Assembly: GCF_024662235.1 (NCBI RefSeq)
Contig: NZ_CP096276.1
Location: 2,108,001 to 2,172,000 of the forward strand
From: Pimelobacter simplex
Lineage (GTDB): Bacteria; Actinomycetota; Actinomycetes; Propionibacteriales; Nocardioidaceae
Reading direction: 5' to 3'
Length of the DNA: 64,000 bases
Shown: in pieces, positions 1-8,873 of the stretch
How the letters are laid out: every line of letters starts with the position of its first letter
Numbering within the stretch: position 1 is the first letter of the stretch
Translations under genes and position numbers: made by a program
Notes under the pieces: generated by a model
What the model was told of the DNA's origin: nothing
The model's input: only the letters and a program-made list of their open reading frames with translations
Database searches by the model: none

Positions 1-567
1 GGGCAGGGCGTACCAGCTCCCGGGCGCCAGGCGCGCGGGCACCAGGAAGTCGCGCGCGCCCTCGGGCGTGCTGCGGGTCAGCGTGGGCGTCTCGACCTCG
101 ACGAAGTCGTGGCCGGCCAGCACGTCGCGCGCGGCCTTGTTGACCCGGCTGCGCAGCCGGATGGCCTGGGCCGGGCCGCTGCGGCGCAGGTCGAGGTAGC
201 GGTGCTTGAGGCGCACCTCCTCGCCGACGTCGACGTGGTCGCTGATCGGGAAGGGCAGCGGCGCGGCGGCGCTGAGCACCTCGACCTCGCTGGCGACGAC
301 CTCGATCGCGCCGGTGGGCAGGTTGGGGTTCTCCCGGCCCTCACCGCGCGCGATGACCTCGCCGGTCACCTTGAGGCAGTACTCCGAGCGCAGGCTGTGG
401 GCGACGGCCTCGTCGCGGATGACGACCTGGACCACGCCGCTGGCCTCGCGCAGGTCGATGAAGGCCACACCGCCGTGATCGCGCCGATTGGCCACCCACC
501 CGGTGAGGGTGACGGTCTGGCCGACGTTCTCGGCGCGGAGGGCGCCGGCGTCATGGGTGCGGATCAC
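1..567 (-). CDS. aspS: Aspartyl-tRNA synthetase, N-terminal part (cut by window edge)
   Basis: About 189 N-terminal residues of a class II synthetase that charges tRNA-Asp in the cytosol. The visible part holds the OB-fold anticodon-binding domain ([20 protein letters not shown] near residues 18-37) and the linker into the catalytic core ([13 protein letters not shown], then [17 protein letters not shown]), all typical of bacterial AspRS. The GTG start at 567 overlaps the hisS stop by four bases (GTGA), so aspS is probably translated by coupling behind hisS, a common bacterial arrangement. The catalytic motifs lie outside, so discrimination between AspRS and the non-discriminating AspRS type cannot be made. 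Confidence 0.93.
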   Translation of the reverse strand, partial: MIRTHDAGALRAENVGQTVTLTGWVANRRDHGGVAFIDLREASGVVQVVIRDEAVAHSLRSEYCLKVTGEVIARGEGRENPNLPTGAIEVVASEVEVLSAAAPLPFPISDHVDVGEEVRLKHRYLDLRRSGPAQAIRLRSRVNKAARDVLAGHDFVEVETPTLTRSTPEGARDFLVPARLAPGSWYALP

Positions 568-1931
568 GAGGATTCCCCTTCACAGGTGGTGGTGGTGACG
601 ACCTGCGGTCGCAGGTCCTGGGTAGGAGGCTGCCAGGTCGCGGGGTCCGCCGCGACCTGGTTCCCGGTGCGGATGTCCTTGACCTCGCCCTGGTCCGGGA
701 ACCAGACGTAGGGGATGCCGCGCCGCTCGGCGTGCCGGATCTGCTTGCCGAACTTGGCCGCGCTGGGCGCGACCTCGCACGGGATGCCGCGGGCGCGCAG
801 CGCGGTGGCGACGGCGTCGGCCTCGGCGCGGGTCTCCTCGGCGGTGACCGCGACGACCACGACGCTCGGCACCGAGCGGTCCGCGGTGAGCACGCCGCGC
901 TGGACGAGCGGGACGAGCAGCCGGCTCAGGCCGAGCGAGATGCCCACGCCGGGGTACGTCGTACGGCCGTCGGAGGCGAGGGCGTCGTACCGGCCGCCGG
1001 AGCAGATCGAGCCGAGCGACTCGAAGCCGTCGAGGCGGGTCTCGAAGACCGTGCCGGTGTAGTAGTCCAGACCGCGCGCGATCGACAGGTCGGCCTCGAT
1101 ACGGGTGCCTTCGGTGACGAGCGGCGCGCAGGCGCGGACCAGCGTGGCGAGCTCGTCGAGGCCCTCGTCGAGCAGCTCGCTGGTGACGCCCAGCGCGCGC
1201 ACCTGGCCGACGAAGGAGTCGTCGCTCGCCCGGATGGTCGCGAGGGCGAGCGCCTTGTCGGCCTGGTCCTCGGTGACGCCGGCCTCGGTGAGCAGCAGCT
1301 CGCGCACCTTGGCCGGGTCGAGCTTGTCGAGCTTGTCGACCAGGCGCATGACCTCGTCGATGCCGTGCTCGTCGAGCCCCAGGCCGGCGTAGAAGCCCTG
1401 GATCAGCTTGCGGTTGTTGACCTGGAGCCGGAAGCCGGGCAGGAACGCGAGGCGGCTCAGCGCCTCGAGCATCACCCGGGCGACCTCGACGTCGTGGTGG
1501 AAGGCCAGCGTGTCGCGCCCGACGATGTCGATGTCGGCCTGGGTGAACTCGCGGAACCGGCCCTCCTGGGGCCGCTCGCCGCGCCAGACCTTCTGGATCT
1601 GGTAGCGGCGGAAGGGGAACTCCAGCTTGCCGGCGTTCTCGAGCACGTAGCGCGCGAACGGGACGGTCAGGTCGAAGTGGAGACCGATCCCCTTGTCGCG
1701 ATCACTCGCGCTGCCGTCGTCGGCCGCCTGCAGCCGGCGCAGGACGTAGACCTCCTTGGAGGTGTCGCCCTTGCGCAGGAGCTGGTCGAGCGGCTCCACG
1801 GCGCGGGTCTCGACGTTGCCGAAGCCGTGCAGCTCGAAGGTACGCGCGAGCGTCGCGACGACCTCCTGCTCCACGAAGCGCTGGGCAGGCAGGAACTCGG
1901 GGAATCCGCTGAGCGGAGTGGGCTTGGCCAT
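564..1931 (-). CDS. hisS: Histidyl-tRNA synthetase
   Basis: Class II synthetase of 455 residues that attaches histidine to tRNA-His. Motif 2 is around residues 106-134 ([19 protein letters not shown]), the two histidine-specific boxes are [12 protein letters not shown] (286-297) and SGGRYDAL (311-318), and the last ~100 residues form the HGTP anticodon-binding domain. Length is normal to slightly long for the family. It lies seven bases after the upstream metallo-hydrolase gene and overlaps aspS downstream, so the three genes look like one leftward operon. Confidence 0.97.
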   Translation of the reverse strand: MAKPTPLSGFPEFLPAQRFVEQEVVATLARTFELHGFGNVETRAVEPLDQLLRKGDTSKEVYVLRRLQAADDGSASDRDKGIGLHFDLTVPFARYVLENAGKLEFPFRRYQIQKVWRGERPQEGRFREFTQADIDIVGRDTLAFHHDVEVARVMLEALSRLAFLPGFRLQVNNRKLIQGFYAGLGLDEHGIDEVMRLVDKLDKLDPAKVRELLLTEAGVTEDQADKALALATIRASDDSFVGQVRALGVTSELLDEGLDELATLVRACAPLVTEGTRIEADLSIARGLDYYTGTVFETRLDGFESLGSICSGGRYDALASDGRTTYPGVGISLGLSRLLVPLVQRGVLTADRSVPSVVVVAVTAEETRAEADAVATALRARGIPCEVAPSAAKFGKQIRHAERRGIPYVWFPDQGEVKDIRTGNQVAADPATWQPPTQDLRPQVVTTTTCEGESS

Positions 1932-1938
1932 GCGGTCG

Positions 1939-2664
1939 TCACAGTCCTCGGGTGACTCGTCCGGCGGTCTCGCCGCCGGTCTCGATCAGGTCGAGCAGGA
2001 AGGGGTTGGTCGCGCGCTCGCGGCCGATGGACGTCTGCTCGCCGTGCCCGGGCAGGACGACGATGTCGTCGGCGAGCGGCAGCACCTTGGCGCTGAGCGA
2101 GCGGAGCATCGCGGCATGGTCGCCGCCGGGCAGGTCGGTCCGGCCGATGGAGCCCTGGAAGAGCAGGTCGCCCGAGAACATCACCTCGGAGATCGGCGGG
2201 CCGTCGGGCTGGTCCCACGGCGTGCGGAAGGTGACCGAGCCGGCGGTGTGCCCCGGCGTGTGGTCGACCACGAAGCTCAGCCCGGCCAGCTCGAGCGCCG
2301 CGCCGTCGGCGAGCTCGGCCACGTCGTCGGGCTCGGTGAACTCGTAGTCGCCGCCGAGCAGCATGCTGGCCGACTCCGGCGAGATCCCGGCCATCGGGTC
2401 GGTGAGCAGGTGCCGGTCGCCGGGATGGATCCACGCGGTGGCGTCGTACGCGCCCGCGACGGGGGTGACCGACCACATGTGGTCGATGTGCCCGTGGGTC
2501 AGCAGCACCGCGACGGGCTTCAGCCGGTGCTCGCGGACCACCTCGGCGACACCTGCTGCGGCGTCCTTGCCGGGGTCGATCACGACGCACTCAGCGCCCG
2601 GTGCCGTGGCCGCGACATAGCAATTGGTGCCCCATGGTCCAGCGGGGAAAGCGGCGATCAGCAC
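1939..2664 (-). CDS. MBL-fold metallo-hydrolase, glyoxalase II-like
   Basis: Cytosolic metallo-beta-lactamase-fold hydrolase of 241 residues. The metal ligands are visible: THGHIDH (56-62), DHTPGHTAGS near 133-142, the bridging Asp in FSGDLLFQGSIGR near 169 and a last His in LPGHGEQ near 209. This is the Zn/Fe site of glyoxalase II-type thioester hydrolases, but the substrate cannot be read from sequence. In many actinobacteria a hydrolase of this type precedes hisS, as here. It is divergent from the DUF349 gene, with only 46 bases between the starts. Confidence 0.85.
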   Translation of the reverse strand: MLIAAFPAGPWGTNCYVAATAPGAECVVIDPGKDAAAGVAEVVREHRLKPVAVLLTHGHIDHMWSVTPVAGAYDATAWIHPGDRHLLTDPMAGISPESASMLLGGDYEFTEPDDVAELADGAALELAGLSFVVDHTPGHTAGSVTFRTPWDQPDGPPISEVMFSGDLLFQGSIGRTDLPGGDHAAMLRSLSAKVLPLADDIVVLPGHGEQTSIGRERATNPFLLDLIETGGETAGRVTRGL

Positions 2665-2710
2665 CGGCCCAGCCTATCGACTGGGTCGGCTTTGATTAGC
2701 ATGGGCCACT

Positions 2711-3949
2711 GTGACTACCTCCGACTGGGGCCGCGTCGGCGACGACGGCACCGTCTACGTGAAGACGACCGACGGCGAACGGGCGGTCGGGCAGATGCCC
2801 GACGCACCGCCCGAGGAGGCTTTGGCCTTCTACACCAAGCGGTACGACAACCTCGCTCTCGAGGTGGACCTGCTCCACCAGAGGGTGCTGACCGGAGTGC
2901 TCTCCCCCGAGGAAGCACAGTCATCGGTCAAGGTCGTCCGCGAGCAGCTCGCCGACATCCACGCGGTCGGCGACCTCGCCGCCCTCGGGCGCAAGCTCGA
3001 CGAGCTCGGCCCGGTGATCGCCACGCAGCGGGATGCCCGCAAGGCCGCCAAGGCCCAGCGCGTCGCCGATGCCCGCGCGGAGAAGGAGCGACTCGCCGCC
3101 GAGGCGGAGAAGATCGCCGGCGGCCGCGACTGGCGCAACGGCGCCAACCGCCTGCGCGAGCTCCTGGAGGAGTGGAAGCAGCTCCCCCGCATCGACAAGG
3201 CCGCCGACGACGAGCTGTGGAAGCGGTTCTCCTCGGCGCGCTCGTCGTACACGAAGGCGCGCAAGGCGCACTTCGCCGAGCAGGACGAGAAGCGCGAGGG
3301 CGCGCGGATCGTGAAGGAGCGCCTGGTCAAGGAGGCCGAGGCGCTGGCCGACTCCACCGAGTGGGGTCCCACCTCGGGCCGCTACCGCGACCTGATGCGC
3401 GACTGGAAGGCCGCGGGCCCCGCCCCCAAGGCCGTCGACGACGAGCTCTGGCGCCGCTTCCGCGGCGCCCAGGACACCTTCTTCGGCAACCGCGACGCCG
3501 CCAACGCCGCCCTCGACTCGGAGTTCGCCGCGAACGCCGAGGTCAAGGAAGGCCTCCTCGTCGAGGCCGAGGCGATCCTGCCCGAGCTGCAGTCCTCCGG
3601 CGACCTCGCCGCCGCCAAGGCCGCCTTCCGCCTCGTCGCGGACAAGTGGGACGAGGCCGGCAAGGTCCCCCGCGACCGGATCAAGGACCTCGAGGGCCGC
3701 ATGCGGGCCGTCGAGAACACCATCCGCCGCGCCGAGGACGACCAGTGGAAGCGCAGCGACCCGGAGAAGTCGGCCCGCGCCGACGACATGGTCTCCAAGC
3801 TCGAGGCCGCCATCACCGAGGCCGAGGCCAAGCTCGACGCCGCGCGGGCGCGCGGTGACGAGAAGAAGGTCCGCGAGCTCGAGGAGAACCTCGAGGGCCG
3901 CCGGTCCTTCCTGGAGATGGCCAAGAAGGCCTCCGCCGAGTTCAGCTGA
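2711..3949 (+). CDS. DUF349 repeat protein
   Basis: Soluble, strongly helical protein of 412 residues without known enzymatic motifs. It has three copies of a roughly 75-residue unit with the signature W..L...W...P...DDELW.RF, near residues 140-200, 217-280 and 295-345 (for example KAADDELWKRFSSA and KAVDDELWRRFRGA). The C-terminus is a charged coiled coil. DUF349 proteins are widespread in actinobacteria; their role is not settled. The GTG start is preceded by no clear ribosome site, but a TAGCAT box (2697-2702) lies eight bases upstream, so a leaderless or nearly leaderless mRNA is possible. Confidence 0.85.
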   Translation: MTTSDWGRVGDDGTVYVKTTDGERAVGQMPDAPPEEALAFYTKRYDNLALEVDLLHQRVLTGVLSPEEAQSSVKVVREQLADIHAVGDLAALGRKLDELGPVIATQRDARKAAKAQRVADARAEKERLAAEAEKIAGGRDWRNGANRLRELLEEWKQLPRIDKAADDELWKRFSSARSSYTKARKAHFAEQDEKREGARIVKERLVKEAEALADSTEWGPTSGRYRDLMRDWKAAGPAPKAVDDELWRRFRGAQDTFFGNRDAANAALDSEFAANAEVKEGLLVEAEAILPELQSSGDLAAAKAAFRLVADKWDEAGKVPRDRIKDLEGRMRAVENTIRRAEDDQWKRSDPEKSARADDMVSKLEAAITEAEAKLDAARARGDEKKVRELEENLEGRRSFLEMAKKASAEFS

Positions 3950-3962
3950 TCTTCCGGCCCCA

Positions 3963-4066
3963 CGAAGTGCGGGGCTTGCTGGCGCGAAGTGCGGGGGTTG
4001 CGGGTGCGAGGTGCGGAGGTTGCTGCGGCAACCGGCGCACGTCGGGCCAGCAACCCCCGCACTTCG
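3963..4066. repeat. Intergenic repeat cluster with inverted copy
   Basis: Between the convergent DUF349 and rel genes there are three head-to-tail copies of a ~20-bp unit at 3963-3982, 3985-4003 and 4007-4025 (period 22; core CGAAGTGCGGGGGTTGC, the third more diverged) and one inverted copy at 4047-4066. The inverted copy can pair with any direct copy to give a hairpin of about 17-20 bp, so the element may act as a bidirectional terminator. There are too few units, and no spacers, for a CRISPR. Confidence 0.75.
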
Positions 4067-4070
4067 CGCG

Positions 4071-6386
4071 TTACTGGGTGACCCGGTAGGCGTCGAAGAC
4101 GCCGGGGACCGTGCGCACGGCCTTGAGCACCGTGTCGAGGTGCTTGGCGTCCGCCATCTCGAACGTGAACCGCGACTTCGCCGTACGGTCGCGCGAGGTG
4201 GTCAGGTTGGCCGACAGGATGTTCACGTGGGCGTCCGAGAGCGCCATCGTGATGTCCGAGAGCAGCCGGGAGCGGTCGAGCGCCTCGACCTGGATGTTGA
4301 CCAGGAAGGTCGACTGGCCGGTGGGCGCCCACTCGACGTCGACGAGCTTCTCGGGCTGGGCCAGGAGGCTGGAGGCGTTGGTGCAGTCCTTGCGGTGCAC
4401 CGAGACTCCCCCGCCCTTGGTGACGAAGCCGAGGATGGCGTCGGGCGGGACCGGGGTGCAGCACTTGGCGAGCTTGACCCAGACGTCGGGCGAGCCGGTG
4501 ACGATGACGCCGGCGTCGCCGCCGGTGGGCCGGTGGGGGCGGCCGCGGCGGCCGGTGATGGTGACGGCTTCGGCGAGGTCCTCCTGGGCACCCTGGTCGC
4601 CGCCGTGCATCTCGATGACCTTGCGTACGACGGCCTGGGCGCTGAGGTTGCTCTCGCCGACGGAGGCGTAGAGCGCGGTGACATCGGCCAGGCGGAAGGC
4701 GTCGGCGACCAGCGAGAGCGAGTCGTGGGAGAGCAGGCGCTTGAGGGGCAGGCCCTCCTTGCGCATCAGCTTGGCGATCTCGTCCTTGCCGCGCTCGATG
4801 GCCTCTTCGCGGCGCTCCTTGGTGAACCACTGGCGGATCTTGGAGCGGGCGCGCGGCGACTTCACGAAGTTCAGCCAGTCGCGCGAGGGACCGGCACCCT
4901 CGGCCTTGGAGGTGAAGACCTCGACCACGTCGCCGTTCTCGAGGGTCGACTCGAGCGGGACGAGGCGGCCGTTGACGCGGGCGCCGATGGTGCGGTTGCC
5001 GACCTCGGTGTGGACGGCGTACGCGAAGTCGACCGGGGTGGAGCCCGACGGCAGCGCGATGACGTCGCCGCGCGGGGTGAAGACGTAGGTCTCGGCCTGG
5101 TTGATCTCGAAGCGCAGCGACTCCAGGAACTCGCCCGGGTCCTCGACCTCGCTCTGCCAGTCGAGGAGCTGGCGTACCCAGCTCATGTCGTCGAGGTCGC
5201 CGGGGCGGTCGGTGTCGTTGCCGGCGCGCCCGTCCTCCTTGTACTTCCAGTGCGCCGCGACGCCGTACTCGGCGCGGCGGTGCATCGCGAAGGTCCGGAT
5301 CTGCATCTCGACCGGCTTGCCCTGCGGGCCGATCACGGTGGTGTGCAGCGACTGGTACATGTTGAACTTCGGCATCGCGACGTAGTCCTTGAACCGGCCC
5401 AGGACCGGGTTCCAGCGCGAGTGCAGGACGCCGAGGACGCCGTAGCAGTCGCGGTCCTCCTCGACGAGGATGCGGATGCCGACCAGGTCGTAGATGTCGG
5501 AGAAGTCGCGGCCCCCGACGATCATCTTCTGGTAGATCGAGTAGTAGTGCTTCGGGCGGCCGGTGACCGTCGCCTTGATCTTGGCCTCGCGCAGGTCCTT
5601 CTCGACCTGGCTGATCACCTCGGCCAGGAACGAGTCGCGCGAGGGCGCCCGCTCGGCCACGAGTCGCACGATCTCGTCGTAGATCTTGGGGTGCAGCGTC
5701 GCGAACGCGAGGTCCTCGAGCTCCCACTTGATGGTGTTCATGCCCAGCCGGTGGGCCAGCGGGGCGTAGATGTCGAGGGTCTCGCGCGCCTTGCGCTCCT
5801 GGGTGGACTGCTTGACGAAGCGCAGCGTGCGCATGTTGTGCAGGCGGTCGGCCAGCTTGATGACCAGGACCCGGATGTCGCGCGACATCGCCACGATCAT
5901 CTTGCGGATCGTCTCGGCGTTGGCCGAGTCGCCGTAGACGACCTTGTCGAGCTTGGTCACGCCGTCGACGAGCAGCGCGACCTCGTCACCGAAGTCGCGA
6001 CGACACTCCTCCAGCGTGTACGGCGTGTCCTCGACCGTGTCGTGCAGCAGCGCCGCCACCAGCGTGGGCTCGGTCATGCCGATGCCCGCGAGGATCGTGG
6101 TCACCGCGAGCGGATGGGTGATGTAGGGATCGCCGCTCTTGCGCTTCTGCTCGGCGTGGAGCCGCTCGGCGGTGACGTACGCGCGCTCCAGCAGCGCCAG
6201 GTCCGCCTTGGGGTGGTTGGCGCGCACCGCGCGGAACAGCGGCTCGAGGACGGGGTTCGAGACCTGGCCCCGGCTGCCCATCCGGGCCAGGCGGGCGCGG
6301 ACGCTGCGACCCGCGGGCGGCTCGGCGCCGGCCGGCGCGGGCGAGGCCCCCGCCACCCTCAACCTGCCGTCGGCACCCTCGTCCAT
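4071..6386 (-). CDS. rel: Bifunctional (p)ppGpp synthetase/hydrolase Rel
   Basis: Long RSH protein of 771 residues that makes and degrades (p)ppGpp in the stringent response. Order of domains: Pro/Ala-rich tail (1-40), HD hydrolase with HDTVED (115-120), synthetase with [20 protein letters not shown] (330-349), TGS near 435-495 ([20 protein letters not shown]), a helical/zinc-finger region with CCTPVPPD, and a C-terminal ACT domain. Both the hydrolase and synthetase signatures are intact, so it should be bifunctional like Mycobacterium Rel. It stands between apt and the DUF349 gene, as in related genomes where rel follows secDF-apt. Confidence 0.96.
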   Translation of the reverse strand: MDEGADGRLRVAGASPAPAGAEPPAGRSVRARLARMGSRGQVSNPVLEPLFRAVRANHPKADLALLERAYVTAERLHAEQKRKSGDPYITHPLAVTTILAGIGMTEPTLVAALLHDTVEDTPYTLEECRRDFGDEVALLVDGVTKLDKVVYGDSANAETIRKMIVAMSRDIRVLVIKLADRLHNMRTLRFVKQSTQERKARETLDIYAPLAHRLGMNTIKWELEDLAFATLHPKIYDEIVRLVAERAPSRDSFLAEVISQVEKDLREAKIKATVTGRPKHYYSIYQKMIVGGRDFSDIYDLVGIRILVEEDRDCYGVLGVLHSRWNPVLGRFKDYVAMPKFNMYQSLHTTVIGPQGKPVEMQIRTFAMHRRAEYGVAAHWKYKEDGRAGNDTDRPGDLDDMSWVRQLLDWQSEVEDPGEFLESLRFEINQAETYVFTPRGDVIALPSGSTPVDFAYAVHTEVGNRTIGARVNGRLVPLESTLENGDVVEVFTSKAEGAGPSRDWLNFVKSPRARSKIRQWFTKERREEAIERGKDEIAKLMRKEGLPLKRLLSHDSLSLVADAFRLADVTALYASVGESNLSAQAVVRKVIEMHGGDQGAQEDLAEAVTITGRRGRPHRPTGGDAGVIVTGSPDVWVKLAKCCTPVPPDAILGFVTKGGGVSVHRKDCTNASSLLAQPEKLVDVEWAPTGQSTFLVNIQVEALDRSRLLSDITMALSDAHVNILSANLTTSRDRTAKSRFTFEMADAKHLDTVLKAVRTVPGVFDAYRVTQ

Positions 6387-6412
6387 GAGGAGAGTCTAGT
6401 TGGGACGGCGTC

Positions 6413-6469
6413 CTGAGGTGCACCGGGCGGCCGGCCCGCGTGGGACGACCGCCCGGCGGAGGACCTCAG
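6413..6469 (-). terminator. Long imperfect hairpin, likely terminator
   Basis: Nested inverted repeats CTGAGGT (6413-6419) / ACCTCAG (6463-6469) and CCGGGCGG (6423-6430) / CCGCCCGG (6449-6456) can fold into one long stem that includes the stop codon of the small secreted-protein gene. No U tract follows, as is usual in high-GC actinobacteria. Confidence 0.5.
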
Positions 6470-6948
6470 TCCTTCCACATGCAGATCATCTCGTCCGAGC
6501 CGCGGATGCAGTAGCCGGGCGTCCAGCCCGTCGTGTGCTGGTAGAGCGGGGTGCAGTGCGGGTCGCAGTGGTAGTTCACGTAGCGCGTCTTGTGGACGTA
6601 CTTGCGGGGCGCGACGATCCGGTACTTCTTGCCGGTCTTCTGCGTCGCCGTCTTCTTGCACAGCGTGTACTGGTCGTAGCGGTTGTAGGAGTTCTTCACG
6701 TAGACGCGGGTCTGGAGCTCACCGGTCGTCGAGCCGGTCGTCTCGGTGTAGAACCAGCTCTTGGTGTCGCTCTCGGACGGCGTCCGGGTCGCGTTGGTCT
6801 TCTCCTGCTTGATGAACCCGGCCTTGGTGCAGGTGCCGAGATAGGTCTCCTTCTGCAGCGGGAGACCGACCGAGTCCGCCTGGGCCTGCGGCGTGGCGAA
6901 CAGCGAGAGTGCGACGACGAGCGCGCACAGCAACGAGAACCTCTTCAT
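6466..6948 (-). CDS. Small secreted Cys-rich protein, unknown function
   Basis: Not recognised as any family. The 160-residue product starts with a clear Sec signal peptide (MKRFSLLCALVVALSLF, cleavage after an AQA motif near residue 25). The mature part is rich in Lys, Tyr and Thr and has six cysteines, two of them in HCDPHC near the end, so it may be a disulfide-bonded or metal-binding extracellular protein. The ATG at 6948 was chosen over an upstream start because GGAGG lies nine bases before it. It is monocistronic between apt and rel, followed by a large hairpin. Confidence 0.75.
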   Translation of the reverse strand: MKRFSLLCALVVALSLFATPQAQADSVGLPLQKETYLGTCTKAGFIKQEKTNATRTPSESDTKSWFYTETTGSTTGELQTRVYVKNSYNRYDQYTLCKKTATQKTGKKYRIVAPRKYVHKTRYVNYHCDPHCTPLYQHTTGWTPGYCIRGSDEMICMWKD

Positions 6949-7024
6949 GACGAAGGACCTCCAGAGGGAGCAGTGTGGGGGGAGCCTCACCCAACTGTCG
7001 CCCTCCGGGCCCTGTCAAGGAGAT

Positions 7025-7582
7025 CTAGACCAGGCTCAGCGCCGTCACCGGTACGTCGGTGAGCTGCTCGCGCCCCGAGAGGAACCCGAGCTCCATCAGC
7101 ACCGCGAACGCCACCGGCTCCGCGCCACAGCGCCGGACCAGCTCGCAGGTCGCCCGGGCGGTGCCGCCGGTGGCGAGCACGTCGTCGATGACCAGGACCC
7201 GCTCCCCCGGCGCGAAGGCGTCCTGGTGCAGCTCGAGCACGGCCTCGCCGTACTCGAGGGCGTAGGCGACCTGGTGGGTCTCGTGGGGCAGCTTGCCGGC
7301 CTTGCGGACCGGGACGAAGCCGACGCCGAGTGCCACCGCGACGGGCGCGGCCAGGATGAACCCGCGCGCCTCCATGCCGACGACCTTGTCGACCACCGGC
7401 CGGCCCGCGTCGTCGCGGCCGAGGTCGGCGAGCGCCGCGACGACGGCCGCGAAGCCCGGTCCGTCGGCCAGGAGCGGCGCGATGTCCTTGAACAGCACGC
7501 CCGGCTCCGGGAAGTCGGGGACGTCCCGGACCAGCCGGGTCAGCGCGTCGACCGCGCGGACCCGGCTGTCGTGGTCGGTCAC
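7025..7582 (-). CDS. apt: Adenine phosphoribosyltransferase
   Basis: Purine-salvage enzyme of 185 residues that converts adenine and PRPP to AMP. The PRPP-binding signature VLVIDDVLATGGTA is intact, along with FKDIAPLL and GMEARGF of type I APRTases. The GTG start at 7582 lies four bases after the secF stop. In many actinobacteria apt stands between secF and rel, as here, so it is probably cotranscribed with yajC-secDF. A longer in-frame reading upstream overlaps secF and is Arg/Ser-rich noise. Confidence 0.93.
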   Translation of the reverse strand: MTDHDSRVRAVDALTRLVRDVPDFPEPGVLFKDIAPLLADGPGFAAVVAALADLGRDDAGRPVVDKVVGMEARGFILAAPVAVALGVGFVPVRKAGKLPHETHQVAYALEYGEAVLELHQDAFAPGERVLVIDDVLATGGTARATCELVRRCGAEPVAFAVLMELGFLSGREQLTDVPVTALSLV

Positions 7583-7586
7583 GCGG

Positions 7587-8873
7587 CTACTTCTTGCCGC
7601 GCTTGGAGCGCGCCTGGCGCACCGGCTGCTTGCGTCCCGAGCTGCCGCTGTCGGTGACCGGACGCGCGGCGGTGGGGACGTTGCGTCCCTTGCCGAGCGG
7701 GTCGGTGGACGCGACGGGGCCGGAGCCGCCCCCACGCCGCTGGGGAGCCGACTCCTCGTCGACGAGCTCGTCGTCGTCCTCGAGCAGCTCGTCGGGCACC
7801 TCCAGGTCGTCGCCGCCACCCCGGCGGCCGACCACGGGGCCCTCGTCGACACCGACCGGGACCGAGGCGTAGCGGTCGGCGAGCGCCCGCTGCTTGGCCT
7901 TGGCCCGGCGGGCCTGGATCTGGACCTCGGACTCCCGCATCTTGAGCTGGACCAGCACGCGCGGGGCGAGCATGACCGAGGAGTAGACACCGACGCCCAT
8001 GCCGACGAACTGCGCGAGCGCGAGGTCCTGCAGCGAGCTGGCGCCCAGCTGGACGGCGCTGACGTAGAGGATCGCGCCGATCGGGATGAGCGCGACGATC
8101 GAGGTGTTGATCGAGCGCACGAGCGTCTGGTTGACCGCGAGGTTGGCCGCGTCGGCGTAGGTCTGGGTGTTCTTGCGCAGGTGGCCGGTGTTCTCCTTGA
8201 CCTTGTCGAAGACGACCACCGTGTCGTACAGCGAGAAGCCGAGGATCGCGAGCAGACCGGTGACCGCCGCCGGCGTGACCTGGAAGCCCGACAGCGCGTA
8301 GACGCCGACGGTCAGCATCACGTCGTGGATCAGCGCGACCAGCGCCGCGACCGACATCCGCCACTCGCGGAAGTAGGCCCAGATGAAGATGACGACCAGG
8401 ATCAGGAAGATCAGGACGCCGGTGGCTGCGCGCTTGGCGACCTCCTGGCCCCAGCTCGGGCCGATGTCCTGGATCGAGATGTCATCGATCTTGACCTGCG
8501 GGAAGACCTTCTGGATGACCGCGGAGACCTCGGCACGCTCGTCCTGGTTGAGGTTCTCGACCTGCGCGGTGAGCGAAGAGTTGCCCTCGGTCGTGACGGT
8601 CGGGTTCTTGGCCGGCTCGATACCGGACTGCGAGATCTCCTCGCGGAGGTCGTCGGCGTTCTTCTGGGTCGCGTTGCCGTTGCCGACGTCGACCGACAGC
8701 GCGGAGCCACCGGTGAACTCGACGCCCATGTTGAGCGGCTTGACGAACAGCACGAGGACGGAGAGCGCGACCACGACGCCGGAGACGGCGTACCAGAGCC
8801 ACGGCTTGCCGACGAAGTCGATCGACTTGCGACCCTGGTACAGGTCGTTGCCGAGACGGGACATCTTGCCCAT
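7587..8873 (-). CDS. secF: Protein translocase subunit SecF
   Basis: Membrane subunit of the SecDF complex, which uses the proton gradient to pull secreted proteins through SecYEG. It has an N-terminal membrane segment (LWYAVSGVVVALSVLVLFV), the extracytoplasmic P-domain starting at FTGGSALSVDV, and a block of five further segments with the conserved GFSLYDTVVVFDKVKEN. The last ~120 residues are a charged, low-complexity cytoplasmic tail rich in Asp, Gly and Arg, common in actinobacterial SecF. It shares one base with the secD stop (TGATG). Confidence 0.96.
   Translation of the reverse strand: MGKMSRLGNDLYQGRKSIDFVGKPWLWYAVSGVVVALSVLVLFVKPLNMGVEFTGGSALSVDVGNGNATQKNADDLREEISQSGIEPAKNPTVTTEGNSSLTAQVENLNQDERAEVSAVIQKVFPQVKIDDISIQDIGPSWGQEVAKRAATGVLIFLILVVIFIWAYFREWRMSVAALVALIHDVMLTVGVYALSGFQVTPAAVTGLLAILGFSLYDTVVVFDKVKENTGHLRKNTQTYADAANLAVNQTLVRSINTSIVALIPIGAILYVSAVQLGASSLQDLALAQFVGMGVGVYSSVMLAPRVLVQLKMRESEVQIQARRAKAKQRALADRYASVPVGVDEGPVVGRRGGGDDLEVPDELLEDDDELVDEESAPQRRGGGSGPVASTDPLGKGRNVPTAARPVTDSGSSGRKQPVRQARSKRGKK

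Noticed and set aside
732..1955. Long open frame of ~400 codons on the + strand opposite hisS
   Set aside because: It mirrors hisS codons (Val/Leu/Glu/Gly/Arg/Asp-rich text, no motifs), as expected for antisense frames in a 70% GC genome. Similar long frames opposite rel, secD, thrS and the prophage operons were dropped for the same reason.
3963..4066. CRISPR array
   Set aside because: Only three short direct units with 2-4 bases between them and one inverted copy; no spacers and no cas genes anywhere in the window.
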